Below, piece after piece: positions 15,105 to 17,752 of a stretch of 17,752 nucleotides of DNA; the first letter of the stretch is position 1; each line of letters begins with the position of its first letter. Position numbers and translations under genes: made by a program. The notes under the pieces were generated by a model. That model did no database searches, had not been told where the DNA came from, and saw nothing but the letters and a program-made list of their open reading frames with translations. The DNA is from Willaertia magna. Its lineage: Eukaryota; Heterolobosea; Eutetramitea; Acrasida; Naegleriidae. The DNA is taken from the NCBI GenBank assembly GCA_902984215.1, contig CADWAF010000623.1, forward strand, positions 1 to 17,752. Reading direction: 5' to 3'.

Positions 15105-17000
15105 TTAGTGCATTACATATTCATGATTTTGATTTGATTTATCCTTAATAATTCTAACGATTAATACCAATATAATGACTGCTATAAACAATCCCAAACA
15201 CGTCACTGCAATAGCAGCTCTAACATAGTAAGGAACTGAAAACCAAATAATTATAGATGAACTACCAGATGTTTGTATTGGTTTAGGTCCTCCTATTTCT
15301 CCTCCAAATATACTTAAGCTAACACTTTTCAAAAGTGATTTCTGAGCTCCTTGATTATTTGTGTAAATTGAAAAACTCCATGTACCATTTGATGTTTCTC
15401 CCCAGAATTGTACAGATGTGAAATATTGTGAATTAATGTCAATACCTTGATCATTCTTTCTACCGTGTGATAATATACTTATTGTTCCAGATGGTGAACG
15501 AACTGCAAAGATAAGGGAACCTCTATTTGATGTTTCTACACTTAATGTAATTTGAATTCTTTCAACTATAATTAAGCTATTTACTTCATCAAATGTAATA
15601 ACAGTTGGTGAGTTGGAATTACTTGATATCTCAATAGAAGTACCTAGAGAAGGTGTAGTTTTTGTAACTTGTAAAGAATAATAATCGCCTACTGTATTGT
15701 TTGTCCAGGTCGATGCTACATTAACTGCTTTTTCAGCATTAATTCTACCAAATCCATAATACACAGAATGGTAAATTCCAGCAGCATTTCTTATCCATGT
15801 TGGGTTTGATGTATCTGTTCTTGTAGACGTCAATACTAAAATATGATGAATATCTCTCCAAGTTAACGAAGGATTAGCAGATAACAATAAGGCAAGTACA
15901 CCTGCTGCTATTGGACAAGAAGCGCTAGTTCCTCCAAATGTTGGATTACAATTACCATTGTAATATCCTTTTGAACCTAATCTATCAGTTGACAAAATAT
16001 TACTAATGAGACCACTTTGGGAATCATCAAAAGTATTAGATGGTGCATTAATAAAAACGTTAGAGCCAAATTCACTATAGATACTTCTCTTTCCAGTCCA
16101 ATCTGAAGCAGATACACAAATTACATAAATATTATTAGATAGCTCATCCCAATTAGAATGATCACCATACATTGCACCATTTCCACTAGCCCATACATAA
16201 ATATTACCTCTACCGCCTCTTCCCTTTAAAACACCATTACGTATTGCTTGTATAGCTAACGGATATCTTTCAACTGTTACACCATCATCACTAGGTCCAT
16301 AACTATTACTGTAAATATCAATCTTATTATTTAGATGAGAAATACCTAAGGCAACAACAGAATCTGAATATTCATTACCTAACACACGGATAGAAGCAAT
16401 GTTTGCCTCAAAAGCAACACCAACTCCACATTGAGCGTTATTAGAACGAGCACAACAAACTCCTGCACATGAAGTACCATGATTATCATCTGAAAGAACT
16501 GGACTTCCAAATATTGAAGGAGTTGATCCAGAACAATAGTCAACTGACAATTCATTTTGTTGAAAACCACATTGTATATCTGGATGAACAAATTCAACAC
16601 CATCATCTACAATTGCAAGTGTAACTCCCTTACCAGCATTTCTCTTATTATTCCAAACATTATATACATTTATATCATTACCTGAAATTGCTTTATAACT
16701 TTTCCCTCCAACTGTTGTACTAAGTTGACCTAAATTTTGTAAATGCCATTGTTGATTTAAAAGTGGATCATTAGAAAGGATTGAGGAAAGTGGGATACTC
16801 TTATTATTGGAAAGAAGATAAGCAAATTCACAAACAGGTGAGTTTTCAGAGGAACATTTACCACAATCGCTTGGACAAGATGAACATGATTCTATTGGGC
16901 TTGAACATATTCCATCTCCACATTTTTGTTGTTCCAATGTAAATGTTATTAATAAAGATATTAAAACTATTATAAATAAATGTTTAAATCTTTTTATCAT
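15105..17000 (-). CDS. Kexin/furin-like proprotein convertase (S8B) with P domain and single TM, 631 aa
   Basis: This is a secretory-pathway subtilisin-type serine protease that would cut proproteins after basic residues. Residues 1-23 are a signal peptide. Residues 27-49 form a Cys-rich CGDGxC...CxxCPxDCGxC module. The catalytic domain starts at NDPLLNQQWHLQNLG (78-92). The triad is D132 (AIVDDG), H174 (DDNHGTSCAG) and S359 (FGGTSASCP), with oxyanion N273 (ASGNG). The acidic YGPSDDG (234-240) and D285 correspond to the basic-residue-binding subsites of furin/kexin. A P domain follows at about 435-568 (RSPSGTISILSHGR, FWGETSNGTWSFSI), then a Ser/Pro-rich stalk, one TM (about 596-617) and a 14-residue cytoplasmic tail with a YVM motif that may sort it. 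The usual prodomain of 80 or so residues with a basic cleavage site is not visible. The ATG at 17000 directly begins the signal peptide. Single exon. Confidence 0.92.
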   Translation of the reverse strand: MIKRFKHLFIIVLISLLITFTLEQQKCGDGICSSPIESCSSCPSDCGKCSSENSPVCEFAYLLSNNKSIPLSSILSNDPLLNQQWHLQNLGQLSTTVGGKSYKAISGNDINVYNVWNNKRNAGKGVTLAIVDDGVEFVHPDIQCGFQQNELSVDYCSGSTPSIFGSPVLSDDNHGTSCAGVCCARSNNAQCGVGVAFEANIASIRVLGNEYSDSVVALGISHLNNKIDIYSNSYGPSDDGVTVERYPLAIQAIRNGVLKGRGGRGNIYVWASGNGAMYGDHSNWDELSNNIYVICVSASDWTGKRSIYSEFGSNVFINAPSNTFDDSQSGLISNILSTDRLGSKGYYNGNCNPTFGGTSASCPIAAGVLALLLSANPSLTWRDIHHILVLTSTRTDTSNPTWIRNAAGIYHSVYYGFGRINAEKAVNVASTWTNNTVGDYYSLQVTKTTPSLGTSIEISSNSNSPTVITFDEVNSLIIVERIQITLSVETSNRGSLIFAVRSPSGTISILSHGRKNDQGIDINSQYFTSVQFWGETSNGTWSFSIYTNNQGAQKSLLKSVSLSIFGGEIGGPKPIQTSGSSSIIIWFSVPYYVRAAIAVTCLGLFIAVIILVLIVRIIKDKSNQNHEYVMH

Positions 17001-17271
17001 TATAATTTACAAATTTATAATAAATAAATTAATGAAATAAATTATTGAAATATTTCGAAAAATCTAAAGTGGCAAAATGAGTGAATGCTAGAAGTAAAGT
17101 GCTTAGTTATTTTTTTTTCTAGCCTTTGTTGATGCTTTTTGAAAGAAAAGGACAATTGAGCGCAAAAGGAGATAACAAGCAAGCCTTTGAAGAACAGTTA
17201 GAATGTAAAAAGAAGAAGAAGAACTTTAAAAGAATTAAAATTTTAGGTTTTTTTAGAATTTTATTTAACAA
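17001..17271. promoter_or_regulatory. Upstream region of the kexin-like gene and 3' flank of HSP10
   Basis: The two genes run in the same direction on the minus strand, 271 bases apart. The part nearest the kexin-like ATG is TA-rich with TTTATAAT-type motifs; the part nearest the HSP10 stop is richer in AAG/AAAAGG on the + strand. A 116-codon + frame at 17126-17476 runs antisense into HSP10 and has no recognisable content. The promoter role is positional inference. Confidence 0.35.
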
Positions 17272-17651
17272 TTATTGTTCAATCTTAGCAAGGATTTCAT
17301 CCTCTCTATACATATCAAATTGTTCTCCTTCAAATTTAATTTTTGCTCCTTCATATTCTGGAAGTAAAACTCTATCTCCGATCTTTAAACTAATATCTTT
17401 ACCTGAACCGACTGCAATAACTTCTCCTTCTGGATTTTGTTTAGACTTTGCAGTTTCTGGAACAAAAATACCTTGAATTTTAGTTGCATCTTCAACTTTA
17501 ATTCTTCTAACAAGAACTCTATCGAATAAAGGAATTAATTTACGTGCTTTCTATTAATGTATTATAAAATTTATTATAAAATTCATTATTAATTCACATT
17601 CATCAATCTACCTAATATTTATTTTTTAACAATAACACTTACGCTTGACAT
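17272..17651 (-). CDS. Mitochondrial chaperonin 10 (HSP10/GroES), two exons, 95 aa
   Basis: Exon 1 is 17651-17643, encoding only MSS. The 92-bp intron (17642-17551, GTAAGT...AATAG) leads to exon 2 at 17550-17272. The product has the full GroES fold: KLIPLFDRVLVRRI (N-terminal strand), the mobile loop region DATKIQGIFVPETAKSK with the hydrophobic GIFV that docks on HSP60, GEVIAVGSGK, the KIGDRVLLPEYEGAKIKFEG roof region, and the closing REDEILAKIEQ. Length is normal. HSP10 caps the HSP60 chamber in the mitochondrial matrix. The N-terminus is short and without acidic residues, consistent with uncleaved targeting as in animal HSP10; import is inferred. Because the exon 1 coding part is nine bases, a frame scan would miss the start. 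The kexin-like gene follows downstream on the same strand. Confidence 0.93.
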
Positions 17652-17752
17652 TATGTTATATTTTTTTTTCGGAAAGAGTGTGAATGTAGCACAAAGCGAG
17701 TTTGTCAGTAGTTTTTAAAGGATTTGAGGAATTTTACTCAATCAAAATGCAA
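17652..17752. promoter_or_regulatory. HSP10 upstream region; possible start of a divergent gene at the edge
   Basis: The 101 bases left of the window edge are the 5' flank of HSP10. A run of nine T sits at 17662-17670 (A run on the HSP10 strand). The context AATCAAAATGCAA at 17741-17752 would suit a + strand start codon at 17747, making a divergent gene pair, but only two codons are visible. Confidence 0.25.

Noticed and set aside
17126..17476. 116-codon + strand frame
   Set aside because: Most of it is antisense to the clear HSP10 exon 2 and its unique part is Lys-rich with no recognisable features.

Overview
This is eukaryotic nuclear DNA from a free-living protist, most likely a heterolobosean amoeba of the Naegleria type. 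The reasons are: very AT-rich sequence; tightly packed genes on both strands; short GT-AG introns (42 to 176 bp) with strong GTAAGT or GTGAGT donors; runs of Asn and Ser codons; and the gene mix (EF-1alpha, a two-pass membrane class III nucleotide cyclase, a kexin-like protease, a LamG-type surface protein). The genus is an inference from memory, not from a database search. Several genes appear only after introns are removed, and several long reading frames open on a TTG; the first in-frame ATG is used here instead.

Layout, left to right. (1) 1-103 (+): C-terminus of elongation factor 1-alpha. (2) 289-2868 (-): three-exon receptor-type class III cyclase of 825 aa. (3) 3213-4136 (-): short-chain dehydrogenase/reductase. 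(4) 4468-8112 (+): Rsm22/METTL17-family mitoribosome assembly factor with a very long charged N-terminal extension. (5) 8378-9118 (+): membrane-anchored Erv/ALR sulfhydryl oxidase. (6) 9616-10566 (-): secreted, probably GPI-anchored LamG-type protein. (7) 10567-12259: gene-poor stretch of about 1.7 kb with direct repeats and a candidate miniature transposon (inverted repeats flanked by TTAA). (8) 12260-13300 (+): five-exon gene for a CZIB/UPF0587 (DUF866) zinc protein, which has no long open frame because it is cut into short exons. (9) 13238-13678 (-): small multi-pass membrane protein resembling an uncharacterised bacterial family; its 3' end overlaps the CZIB coding sequence antisense. (10) 13723-14943 (-): coiled-coil protein with a CEP95-like N-terminal domain. 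(11) 15105-17000 (-): kexin/furin-like proprotein convertase without a recognisable prodomain. (12) 17272-17651 (-): mitochondrial HSP10 (GroES), split by one intron after codon 3.

The genes are unrelated housekeeping and accessory loci and do not form an operon or pathway. Two (Rsm22, HSP10) serve mitochondria, two (Erv-like, kexin-like) serve the secretory pathway, and two (cyclase, LamG protein) are likely surface proteins. I see no rRNA, tRNA, CRISPR or prophage. The most unusual non-genic items are the TTAA-flanked inverted-repeat element, a perfect 24-bp palindrome upstream of the cyclase, and an 11-bp minisatellite ending at a splice acceptor.
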